37,376 nucleotides of DNA from the NCBI GenBank assembly GCA_017381715.1, contig JAFOBR010000021.1, positions 1-37,376 of the forward strand, given 5' to 3'. The stretch is from Clostridia bacterium. GTDB taxonomy: Bacteria; Bacillota; Clostridia; Oscillospirales; CAG-382. This document shows, piece after piece, positions 24,425 through 32,725 of the stretch. Under the pieces are notes generated by a model. The model saw only the letters and a program-made list of their open reading frames with translations. It was not told the DNA's origin and ran no database searches. Position 1 is the stretch's first letter. Each line of letters starts with the position of its first letter. A program made the translations under genes and the position numbers.

Positions 24425-25318
24425 TTAAAGCACGTGAGCGTCCTTCATAACCTTATGAAGCTTTTCCAGCTCCTCCCCTTCCATAGCCACGAGAGGGAGA
24501 CGGATTTCGGGAGAGCAAAGTCCCATAGAAGAGCAAGCCGCCTTTACGGGAATGGGGTTAACGGTGGTGAACATAGCGTCCATAAGAGCGGCGTACTTGC
24601 GGCGAAGCAGGTTTGCGGCGCCGAAGTTGCCGTTAAGCGCGGTGCGGATAAGAGAAGAAAACTCGCCGGGTATTACGTTGCCCACGGTGGAAATAACACC
24701 GATAGCGCCGCAAGCGATAAGAGGAAGCGCCTGATCATCGTTACCGGAATAAACACGCAGGCTGTCGCCGCAGGTGTCCATAAGACGCATTATAGCGGAA
24801 ATATCGCCGCAGGCTTCCTTAGTAGCAACTATGTTGGGATGCTCTGCCAAAGCCTTGTAAGCCTTGAGAGAGATGTTCATACCCGTACGGCTGGGTACGT
24901 TATAAAGGATAACAGGCTTTTCTGATGCATCTGCAATAGCGTAATAATGCTTTACAAGTCCCGCTTCGTTGGTCTTGTTGTAATAAGGGGTAACCACCAA
25001 AAGACCGTCTGCGCCGGAACGGCAAGCGTCCTTTGAAAGGGCAACGGCGTAATCCGTATCGTTACTTCCTGTACCTGCAACGATAGGAACTCTGCCTGCG
25101 GCAACGGTAACCGCGTGCTCAATAACACAGCGATGCTCATCGTCCTGCAGGGTAGAGCTTTCTCCCGTGGTACCGCATATAATTATAGCATCCACACCGG
25201 CGGTGATCTGGCGCTCGATAAGAGAGGTAAGTGCAAAATAATCCACTTTACCGTCCTTAAAAGGGGTTATGAGAGCTGTTCCCGTTCCGGTGAATACTGT
25301 AGGCTTGTTAGTTGACAT
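24425..25318 (-). CDS. dapA: 4-hydroxy-tetrahydrodipicolinate synthase
   Basis: This enzyme condenses pyruvate with aspartate semialdehyde, the first step unique to lysine and diaminopimelate. The TIM barrel shows the GTTGE loop (Thr50-Thr51), Tyr139 (LYNVPSRTG, with Arg144), and the Schiff-base Lys167 (ATKEACGD). The length of 297 is normal. It is the first gene of the seven-gene operon and has a consensus promoter with a short leader, which leaves no room for a lysine riboswitch. A GGAG site precedes the ATG. Confidence 0.96.
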   Translation of the reverse strand: MSTNKPTVFTGTGTALITPFKDGKVDYFALTSLIERQITAGVDAIIICGTTGESSTLQDDEHRCVIEHAVTVAAGRVPIVAGTGSNDTDYAVALSKDACRSGADGLLVVTPYYNKTNEAGLVKHYYAIADASEKPVILYNVPSRTGMNISLKAYKALAEHPNIVATKEACGDISAIMRLMDTCGDSLRVYSGNDDQALPLIACGAIGVISTVGNVIPGEFSSLIRTALNGNFGAANLLRRKYAALMDAMFTTVNPIPVKAACSSMGLCSPEIRLPLVAMEGEELEKLHKVMKDAHVL

Positions 25319-25362
25319 ATCTATTACTCCAAACTATATATAAAAATACTTTTACAGATACC

Positions 25363-25391
25363 ATTATACCACCCATTAACTCAAATGTCAA
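25363..25391 (-). promoter_or_regulatory. Promoter of the dapA operon
   Basis: Perfect TTGACA (25386-25391) and perfect TATAAT (25363-25368) are 17 bases apart on the minus strand, 45 bases before dapA. Confidence 0.93.
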
Positions 25392-25415
25392 CAAGGTTGG
25401 AGTATACTAAACCCG

Positions 25416-25444
25416 TTGACAGAGAGGTTTTTTTGATATATAAT
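25416..25444 (+). promoter_or_regulatory. Promoter of the 2-hydroxyacid dehydrogenase gene
   Basis: Perfect TTGACA (25416-25421) and perfect TATAAT (25439-25444) are 17 bases apart. The divergent dapA -35 box is only 24 bases away, so the two polymerases may compete. Confidence 0.93.
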
Positions 25445-25476
25445 CTAACCGCACACAAAGTTTCGGGAGTATAAGT

Positions 25477-26424
25477 ATGAACATAACTGTATTTGATATA
25501 GATTCCATAGGAAAGGATATTGATATATCCCCTATCTCCTCTTTGGGAAACACGAAAGTTTTCCCCTGCACAAATGCTTGCGAGCTTGCAGACAGAATAA
25601 AAGATACGGAAGTTGCCGTGCTTAACAAGATAAAGCTGACAGAAGCAGTGCTTAAAAACGCCCCCAATTTAAAGCTTATATGCGTTGCCGCCACGGGTTT
25701 CGATAATATTGACACAAAGTACTGCCGTGAAAACGGTATAGCCGTTGCCAACGTACCGGGATATTCCACCCACAGCGTTGCCGCCGTAACGGTTGCGACG
25801 GTGCTTAACCTGCTTACCCACCTTAAAGAATATTCCGATTTCGTGGCAGACGGAAGCTACACCGCTTCCGGCGCCCCCAACAGACTTTCCCCCGTGTTCC
25901 ACGATCTTTACGGAAAGACCTGGGGAATTATCGGTTACGGAAACATAGGCAAAAAGGTTGCAGACGTGGCAAGGGCTTTCGGCTGCAAGGTCATATACAA
26001 TAAAAACACGCCCGTAAACGATCCCGATTGCGTGGATATCGATACTCTTTGCAAAAACAGCGATATTATAACCATCCACTGCCCTCTCAACGAAAACACA
26101 AAAAAGCTTATCGGTAAAGAAAAATTCGCTTTGATGAAAAAGGACGTTATTATCGTAAATTCGGCAAGGGGCGGTGTCTGGGATGAAGAGGAAGCCGAAA
26201 AAGCCGTTCTGGAAAACCGTATAGGCGGTTTGGGATGCGACGTATATTCCGCAGAGCCCTTCCCCGCAGACCACCCCTTTGATAAAATAAAGGACAAAGC
26301 CAACGTATGCCTTACTCCTCATATAGCGTGGGCTTCATTCGAAGCCCGCACCAAGGTGGTTTGCGAAATGGCAGAGAATATAAAAGCGTTTTTAAAAGGC
26401 GAAAAGCGCAACAGAGTCGAATAA
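25477..26424 (+). CDS. D-2-hydroxyacid dehydrogenase (glycerate/hydroxypyruvate reductase-like)
   Basis: An NAD(P)-dependent 2-hydroxyacid dehydrogenase of 315 residues. The substrate-binding half frames the Rossmann domain, with G153-Y-G-N-I-G158. The catalytic triad is Arg231 (NSARGG), Glu260 (SAEPF) and His282 (PHIAWAS). SxAxPH is replaced by PHIAWAS, as in glycerate dehydrogenases. The substrate may be hydroxypyruvate, glyoxylate or another 2-keto acid; sequence alone does not settle it. It is a single gene with its own promoter and terminator, divergent from dapA. Confidence 0.9.
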   Translation: MNITVFDIDSIGKDIDISPISSLGNTKVFPCTNACELADRIKDTEVAVLNKIKLTEAVLKNAPNLKLICVAATGFDNIDTKYCRENGIAVANVPGYSTHSVAAVTVATVLNLLTHLKEYSDFVADGSYTASGAPNRLSPVFHDLYGKTWGIIGYGNIGKKVADVARAFGCKVIYNKNTPVNDPDCVDIDTLCKNSDIITIHCPLNENTKKLIGKEKFALMKKDVIIVNSARGGVWDEEEAEKAVLENRIGGLGCDVYSAEPFPADHPFDKIKDKANVCLTPHIAWASFEARTKVVCEMAENIKAFLKGEKRNRVE

Positions 26425-26436
26425 AAACAAAAAAGC

Positions 26437-26465
26437 AAAAGGACTTCACACGAAGTCCTTTTTAT
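26437..26465 (+). terminator. Terminator of the 2-hydroxyacid dehydrogenase gene
   Basis: An 11-bp stem (26437-26447 with 26452-26462) with an ACAC loop, followed by T-rich sequence, 12 bases after the stop. Confidence 0.9.
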
Positions 26466-26480
26466 TATTCTCTGAGTGTA

Positions 26481-26670
26481 TTTTGTGGGGTGCTTTTGTA
26501 GGATAATTCTTTCGGGGTCCCCGCAAAAACGGAGCTTTTGTGGGGTACTCTTTCCGGGGTCCCCGCAAAAACGGAGTTTTTGTGGGGCGTTTTTTCGGGG
26601 TCCCCACAAAATATCGGCACGGAACAAGCAATGCCCATAAACAAAACTGTTCTGCCGTTGTTTTGTGGGG
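26481..26670. repeat. Tandem array of GGGGTCCCC hairpins (copies D, E, F and a half unit)
   Basis: Three units start with GGGGT-CCCC at 26514, 26556 and 26597, about 41-42 bases apart, and a half unit (TTTTGTGGGGT, 26481-26491) precedes them. D and E have nearly identical arms (CCCCGCAAAA with TTTTGTGGGG, loop containing CGGAG). In F the same stem (26602-26611 with 26661-26670) encloses a 49-base insert with its own imperfect hairpin (26615-26626 with 26648-26657). The array lies between two converging genes and ends 2 bases before the TPM gene stop. Minus-strand frames through it are open but repetitive and should not be called genes. Confidence 0.85.
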
Positions 26671-26672
26671 GG

Positions 26673-27407
26673 TTAAAACTTGCCGCCTCTGCCGCCGTGA
26701 GAACGTCCTCCGCCGCTTCCGCCGCTGTTTTGAGAAATGGGCACTCGGGTAACGGTGAAGGTGACAAACACATCCTTTTGTTCTTCTATATCCACGCTGC
26801 CGTTAATAATATAATCGTTTGCATTTTTTTGAAGCACTGCTGTGTTCATTTTCTTCTTTTCAAGAAAAACAACAAATACAGCTATACCGAAAGCAACGGG
26901 CAGCAGCAGGCAAAGCTTAAGCAGATAGCTTACAACCGGAGTTGCAAAAAACGAAGGCCCTTCCTCTATATATCCTTCGCAGAGAGGGATAAAATTGCTG
27001 AAAGCGGCGTAATAATCGTCCTCTGCAAGATAACCACTTATACGATCGAAAATATCGCCCAAGCGGCTGTAGGAAAGAGTATCCATACAGCTTCCCGAAG
27101 TTGCCATATACCAATCTCTGTCATACATGGAAAGGTAAAAGATTATACCGTCCGCCGAATAACCGCCGTTATCGTAATAATTTTCCGCATATCGCTGTAT
27201 GTCGGAAACGTAGGTGTTTTCGGTAAGAATTACTATATCCACACCGTATTCATCGTACACAGCCTGCGCCATTTGGGAAAGCTTTTGCTCTTCCTCTGCC
27301 GTGAGCAGATCTGCAGTATCCATTACCCGTTCCTTTGCGGCGTACACGGGCAATGCTGTAAGGGTGAAAATGAGTAAAACACAAATAAAACATACTATTT
27401 TCTTCAT
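26673..27407 (-). CDS. TPM-domain exported membrane protein
   Basis: A signal peptide (about 1-23, ending VYA-AKE) is followed by a TPM domain (about 28-150: VMDTADLLTAEEEQKLSQM, YGVDIVILTENTY, YSADGIIFYLSMYDRDWYM). A membrane helix (about 166-187) and a Gly-Ser-Arg-rich tail ending in GGRGGKF complete it. TPM proteins face outside; some are photosystem repair factors or phosphatases, but bacterial roles remain vague. The start at 27407 is chosen for its GAGGTGG site; a GTG four codons earlier overlaps the upstream stop. It follows the zinc-ribbon gene in one operon. Confidence 0.85.
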   Translation of the reverse strand: MKKIVCFICVLLIFTLTALPVYAAKERVMDTADLLTAEEEQKLSQMAQAVYDEYGVDIVILTENTYVSDIQRYAENYYDNGGYSADGIIFYLSMYDRDWYMATSGSCMDTLSYSRLGDIFDRISGYLAEDDYYAAFSNFIPLCEGYIEEGPSFFATPVVSYLLKLCLLLPVAFGIAVFVVFLEKKKMNTAVLQKNANDYIINGSVDIEEQKDVFVTFTVTRVPISQNSGGSGGGRSHGGRGGKF

Positions 27408-27415
27408 AACCCACC

Positions 27416-28474
27416 TCACAGCACCAAAGCTATTAACGCGGCAACGGCGGCAAAGATACCGAAAAACATTGCCGTGCGCTTCCAGAATTTCTTTTTATCC
27501 ACGGGAAGGTCACCCACAACCTTTCCGGTCTGACCGTTCATAGCAAATGTATAGGTCTTTCCGTTCCAGTTGGTATTAAGCATCCATACCGGCAAAAGCG
27601 CATAGTGGATATCGCCGTTTGTTATATTTATATTGCTTTGACCTTCGGTTACGGTGGAATAGCCGATAACCGTATTTTTAAAGCTTTCTTTTACAGAAGC
27701 CTTTACCCTCTCGTGGGCACGCTCAAGCACGTCCCCGGATTTTACGTCATATATATCCGCAAAATATCCCGAAAGGTATTCGTTGGAAAAAGGTATCATT
27801 TCCGAATAATCGTAAGGCTCTATAGATTCGGTGTGAATCCCCTCCAGCTTGGTGGTTCCGTCTTGAGGAATGTTATCAAAAGCAACGGTGCCGCCCCGTA
27901 TTACGTTATAAATATCCGTACGGGTGACCATATATCTGCCATCGGTATAGGTACGGACACGGGTAGCGTCATAGCGCACGGTACCCGATGCTTGGCAATC
28001 GCATATCCAATAGGGCACGTACATTCCCGTTACCTTTTTAACACGGTTATCCTTTGTAAAAGCATTGGGAAGGAGTTTTTTGCCGCCATACAGCTTTTCC
28101 AAGGCGCTTACCGCCTCTTTTTTGGTAATCTTAAAGGGTATAACGTAATCCGGCTTGAATTCACCGCTTAAACGCTGGGTTATTATAGTGGGATTTTCGC
28201 AAAAAGGACATTCCGTGGCGGCGGTGGTGGAATCGCCGATGATCTCTCCCCCGCAGGACGGGCAGGAATAGCAAAGATAATCTTCGCTTGAATGCTCTTC
28301 GGAGTGGGTGTGCCCTTGTCCTTCGTTATGTACTTTTCCTCGTGTATCGTTATTTTCTTTTACCTCGTCCACCGAAAAATCGCTTAAGCAGTAATCGCAC
28401 TTCATTTTGCCACTCTTCGGGTCAAACACAAGATAAGCGTTACAGTTCGGACATCTGTATTCCAAGGTTTCCAA
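27416..28474 (-). CDS. TFIIB-type zinc-ribbon membrane protein
   Basis: The 352-residue protein opens with a zinc ribbon (Cys pairs CPNC and CDYC, residues 8-29), a His/Glu-rich spacer, and a second ribbon (CPSCGG and CPFC, about 72-92). The middle (about 105-320) is a beta-rich domain of the kind annotated TFIIB-type zinc ribbon-containing protein in Clostridia. A C-terminal membrane helix (about 333-352) makes it a tail-anchored protein. It is not a transcription factor by context: genes of this type usually sit with TPM or SPFH proteins, as here, and may act in membrane protein quality control (inference). It starts at TTG 28474 behind GGAGGTG. Confidence 0.8.
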   Translation of the reverse strand: METLEYRCPNCNAYLVFDPKSGKMKCDYCLSDFSVDEVKENNDTRGKVHNEGQGHTHSEEHSSEDYLCYSCPSCGGEIIGDSTTAATECPFCENPTIITQRLSGEFKPDYVIPFKITKKEAVSALEKLYGGKKLLPNAFTKDNRVKKVTGMYVPYWICDCQASGTVRYDATRVRTYTDGRYMVTRTDIYNVIRGGTVAFDNIPQDGTTKLEGIHTESIEPYDYSEMIPFSNEYLSGYFADIYDVKSGDVLERAHERVKASVKESFKNTVIGYSTVTEGQSNINITNGDIHYALLPVWMLNTNWNGKTYTFAMNGQTGKVVGDLPVDKKKFWKRTAMFFGIFAAVAALIALVL

Positions 28475-28534
28475 AAATACGCACCTCCAAAAAATCTGAG
28501 TACACTTTATATTAACACAAAGGTATCATAAAGT

Positions 28535-28567
28535 AAATAAACAGGTGGGAAAAACACCTGTTTATTT
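28535..28567 (-). terminator. Terminator of the sigma/anti-sigma-like operon
   Basis: A perfect 13-bp stem (28535-28547 with 28555-28567) begins at the stop codon of the anti-sigma-like gene and is followed on the minus strand by a T-rich tract. Confidence 0.88.
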
Positions 28568-29374
28568 TATAACCAAATTTTCGAGAATTATTTTTACGTT
28601 TGTCCAATCGGGGTCTTTTATATGAAAGGTATATAAAACTCCGTCGTGTACGGTATAAAGCTTGTATCCCGTTATACCCTCTCCGCTTCTGGAAACGGTG
28701 TATACAAAATCCAGCACCGTGTTTCCGTAATCCACGGAAAATTTATATCCCATAGGCAGATAGCTTTCCGATGCGGGCTTTGCAAATATCTGCCAGTTCT
28801 CACCCGAAGAGGACTCCAAAAACAGAGTGTACAGCCTGCCATCCTGCTTCTTATCGCTTACTACCCGAGTGGGAGTGACCTCCGCCGGAAATGCACGTGG
28901 ATACATTAAACCTGCCAGCCTTTTTTCAAAAAGCCGTTTATAGGTATAATTATTTGTAACGGTGGCATCCAAAAGTCCGTTACGTTCTTCAAATTTAACC
29001 ACGTAATCATCGGTGATAACGCAATGCAGTTCTTCAACAATATTTAAACCAAAAGCCGACGCGGTGCCTACAAACAGTCCCGCGGAAACAAATACTGCGA
29101 TACACGCCACAGCAACACGCTTTAAAGGAAAACGGCGTTTTGAGGTTTTGAAAATGCTCTTTTTGTATACGTTTTCCATTACCTTTTCCGCAGGGGATAC
29201 GTCTATGATGTCTACGGCGGAAGCGCAAAAATCAATCAGATCTTCCTCCACTTCCCCGCCTTGTTCAATAAGGGAGCAAAGATATGAAAACAAAGCGGAT
29301 ATTTCGCTGTGTTGCAATTCTTCCGCAACCACAGAACCGTTTTTAATATTTTGGTATATACGTTCGCAATTCAC
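28562..29374 (-). CDS. Putative anti-sigma factor with one membrane helix (DUF4367-like)
   Basis: The cytoplasmic N-terminus (about 85 residues) is followed by one hydrophobic helix (VACIAVFVSAGLFVGTASAF) and an outer beta-rich domain of 160 residues ending in ILENLVIK, reminiscent of DUF4367. Its place directly after an ECF sigma gene suggests a membrane anti-sigma that releases sigma on an outside signal. No ZAS zinc motif (HxxxCxxC) is seen, so the anti-sigma call rests on topology and context. I place the start at GTG 29374, because GGAG lies 8 bases upstream; a TTG at 29395 would overlap the sigma gene. Confidence 0.65.
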   Translation of the reverse strand: MNCERIYQNIKNGSVVAEELQHSEISALFSYLCSLIEQGGEVEEDLIDFCASAVDIIDVSPAEKVMENVYKKSIFKTSKRRFPLKRVAVACIAVFVSAGLFVGTASAFGLNIVEELHCVITDDYVVKFEERNGLLDATVTNNYTYKRLFEKRLAGLMYPRAFPAEVTPTRVVSDKKQDGRLYTLFLESSSGENWQIFAKPASESYLPMGYKFSVDYGNTVLDFVYTVSRSGEGITGYKLYTVHDGVLYTFHIKDPDWTNVKIILENLVIK

Positions 29375-29391
29375 ATTCCCGTCTCCTTTCA

Positions 29392-29940
29392 TCAAAATTT
29401 TCCCGAATAGACTTTATCGGTTATCTTTTTTCTGATATAATATACGGTGTAGCGGACAGAATCTTCGGATTTACCCAAAATTTTGGCTATCTCGCCGTTG
29501 GAAAGCATTTTTTCAAACCGCAGGTGCAGGATTTGCTTTTCGTTTTTGGTAAGACCTGAAATAAGCTTTTCACGCACACGGGTGTTTTTCCATTGACACC
29601 ATAATATATCATCGGGTACCGTATCCTCCGGTGAAACACCGCCGGAAAGAGTATCTGCTATCTCTTCCGTAAGGGGAATATTGCGTTTGGATGATGCACC
29701 CACGTTGCGTACGTGCTTTAAACAAATATACTTCGCCGTTAAAAACAGCCAAGCACGAGGGTTTTCGTGTTCCATAACCTTTTGTACACAAAGGCAAAGG
29801 GTTAAAAACAGGTTTCCCAGACAATCCTCCACTGCGGCAGGGTCCACGCCGCCCAACAGCTCGTTCATACGTTTTGCAAGCAGTTTGTAGTTTTCTTTGT
29901 ATAACCGTTCCGCGAATTCACGCTGCGGCTGTGTAAGCAC
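29392..29940 (-). CDS. ECF-type RNA polymerase sigma factor
   Basis: The 182-residue protein has region 2 (about 35-85: VDPAAVEDCLGNLFLTLCLCVQKV with PRAWLFLTAKYICLKHVRN) and region 4 (about 130-178: LTKNEKQILHLRFEKMLSNGEIAKILGKSEDSVRYTVYYIRKKI). It directs RNA polymerase to a small alternative regulon. The start is GTG 29940, because GAGGAGGG lies 7 bases upstream; a longer reading frame upstream has no ribosome site. Its targets may include its own operon and the divergent secreted-protein gene. Confidence 0.85.
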   Translation of the reverse strand: MLTQPQREFAERLYKENYKLLAKRMNELLGGVDPAAVEDCLGNLFLTLCLCVQKVMEHENPRAWLFLTAKYICLKHVRNVGASSKRNIPLTEEIADTLSGGVSPEDTVPDDILWCQWKNTRVREKLISGLTKNEKQILHLRFEKMLSNGEIAKILGKSEDSVRYTVYYIRKKITDKVYSGKF

Positions 29941-30101
29941 GACGCATCCCTCCTCGTATATATTTATACCACAAAAAAGGTTTACGAAGAAAACAAAAAT
30001 TAAAATATTTTTTAAAAAGTATTTTTCTCCCAAAAGGCAAAATCCGGTATTGTATTTACAGAAGGCTTAAAAAGCCAAAACGTTTTAAAGGAGGAATAAA
30101 T

Positions 30102-30977
30102 ATGAAACGTTCATTAAGGATACTTTCTTTGGTTATTGCGGCTATGCTTATGATAACCGCTTTATCTGCCGCCGCAGTTTACGCCGCCGAAGAAATATCC
30201 GATGCTATTGAAGAATCGGTAGCACAAAACCAAGACACCCCCGTGGCCGACAAAGTGCCGGATGCGGCTCCCGTACTGCCCGAAGCAGGTGTTGTAGCCG
30301 ATGAAGAAACAAACATCACCGTTGCAGACCATATCTACGGCGAAGAAAAGATTTTGCTTGTTACTATGGAAAACCTTGCGGATACCGTTTACAGCGTTAA
30401 CGTTAACGTAACCTATTATGGCGAAAACGGCGAAGTGCTGGGCACCGAAAAGCAGAGCTATGATCAGCTTGAAAAAGGATTCCCCAAGAATTTTATTTTC
30501 CGTCCCGGTTATGATTTCGTTGATTATCTGCTCACAATCGAAAAGACCGCATTTGAAGGCGAAACCTGGAGAAACGACCTTATAGGCGAGTTTGGATTTA
30601 CTCGTTGGACATACTGGGACACCGAAAACGACCTTTGGCAGGGGCTTCCCCGTATGTTTGTTACAAATTCTCACGAAAGCCAGCTTATTCTGAATGGTGT
30701 TCTTACCGTTATCTTTGATGAAAACGGTGAAATATTCCAGATAATCGAAAGATACAGTGAATGTTGGCAATTGCCTTGCAATGAAAGTTATGAACATTAC
30801 GGCGAATATGTTTACGTACCTACCGATATGATGACATCGTCTCTTAATTCCGAAAACGGTCATTGGTATCCTGCACCCGATTTCACCTTTTTCACCGCAT
30901 ACAATGTTATTCAACCCCAAGATAGCCTTTATTATGATGAACTCGTAGCAGGCGGCTACTATACCCCCGGCGAATAA
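30102..30977 (+). CDS. Secreted protein of unknown function, divergent from the ECF sigma gene
   Basis: A signal peptide (about 1-28, cleavage near AVYA-AEE) is followed by an acidic Pro/Ala-rich linker (29-65). A beta-rich domain (about 75-145) resembles the FxLYD or DUF5780-like immunoglobulin folds (LLVTMENLADTVYSVNVNVTYY and VDYLLTIEKTAFEG). A second domain (150-291) is rich in Tyr and Trp and ends near a YYTPGE tail. I do not recognise the family. No lipobox or sorting signal is seen, so it may be released or cell-wall associated. AAAGGAGG precedes the ATG. It faces away from the sigma/anti-sigma pair, which suggests shared control. Confidence 0.7.
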   Translation: MKRSLRILSLVIAAMLMITALSAAAVYAAEEISDAIEESVAQNQDTPVADKVPDAAPVLPEAGVVADEETNITVADHIYGEEKILLVTMENLADTVYSVNVNVTYYGENGEVLGTEKQSYDQLEKGFPKNFIFRPGYDFVDYLLTIEKTAFEGETWRNDLIGEFGFTRWTYWDTENDLWQGLPRMFVTNSHESQLILNGVLTVIFDENGEIFQIIERYSECWQLPCNESYEHYGEYVYVPTDMMTSSLNSENGHWYPAPDFTFFTAYNVIQPQDSLYYDELVAGGYYTPGE

Positions 30978-31025
30978 AACGCTGTTTTTACTTCCTTTTT
31001 GAATTACAAATCCCTGCAAGCAAAA

Positions 31026-31054
31026 GGACCGTTGCAAAAAGCAACGGTTCTTTT
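31026..31054 (+). terminator. Terminator of the secreted-protein gene
   Basis: A 10-bp stem (31026-31035 with 31041-31050, one wobble) with an AAAAA loop and TTTTGCTT tail, 49 bases after the stop. Confidence 0.85.
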
Positions 31055-31081
31055 GCTTATGAAACGGCAGTAGCAAGGGGC

Positions 31082-31116
31082 ACCCCGAAAAATGCCGCCG
31101 TATTTTTTGAGACCCC
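31082..31116 (-). repeat. GGGGTCCCC hairpin repeat, diverged copy G
   Basis: ACCCC (31082-31086) and ACCCC (31112-31116) flank an AAAAAT/ATTTTT stem with a GCCGCC loop. One tract that should read GGGG is degraded to TGAG, so this is a decayed copy. Confidence 0.6.
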
Positions 31117-31185
31117 GCAAGCCGCCCGCCCTGCAATGTTACCGAAAGTAACGTCTGTAAATCCGAAAGTCCGGTTGAAGCGGAA
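31117..31185. other. Short unassigned stretch between copy G and the MITE-like element
   Basis: There is no coding content. One small hairpin (GTTAC-CGAAA-GTAAC, 31138-31152) is seen, followed by CCGAAAG and GCGGAAG motifs. Together with its two neighbouring repeats it fills the 386-base gap between the converging genes. Confidence 0.4.
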
Positions 31186-31360
31186 GGACGGTTAATTCAC
31201 CGCAGAACAAAAACGCGATAAAAACAAAGAAGGAATCCGTTATAAACGGATTCCTACATTTTTTATTTGGATACGGGACGTCGAGGACGTCGTCCCCTAC
31301 GGTTTTCGATACACTTCACTGTATATTCCGCGTTTTTGTTCTGCGGTGAATTAACCGTCC
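31186..31360. mobile_element. MITE-like element with perfect 32-bp terminal inverted repeats
   Basis: The first 32 bases (31186-31217, starting GGACGGTTAATTC) are the exact reverse complement of the last 32 (31329-31360). The 111 bases between hold a bidirectional terminator hairpin (31231-31255), a GGGACGTCGAGGACGTCGTCCC near-palindrome split at 31275-31296, and no coding sequence. No target-site duplication is visible at the edges. Its right end is 3 bases from the gdhA stop. Movement by a transposase in trans is inference from the structure. Confidence 0.75.
31231..31267. terminator. Bidirectional terminator inside the MITE-like element, serving gdhA
   Basis: An 11-bp stem (31231-31241 with 31245-31255) with an ATA loop. 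The plus side is followed by ACATTTTTTATTT and the minus side by TCTTTGTTTTT, so it can stop transcription from both directions, including gdhA. Confidence 0.8.
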
Positions 31361-31363
31361 CTC

Positions 31364-32725
<1,362 letters not shown>

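Noticed and set aside
25319..25362. Lysine riboswitch before dapA
   Set aside because: The leader from the predicted start site is only about 40 bases, too short for the L-box fold.
26514..26670. CRISPR array
   Set aside because: Units are 41-42 bases of nearly continuous repeat with no variable 30-base spacers and no cas genes; the units are self-complementary hairpins.
26319..26773. Overlapping minus-strand frames with repeated FCGDP/FAGTP-type peptides
   Set aside because: They are translations of the GGGGTCCCC hairpin array running into the dehydrogenase and TPM genes; periodicity follows the DNA repeat, not a protein.
29941..30033. Longer ECF sigma protein starting near 30033
   Set aside because: The extra residues (hydrophobic, Phe-rich) cross the probable promoter, and a perfect GAGGAGGG site favours the GTG at 29940.
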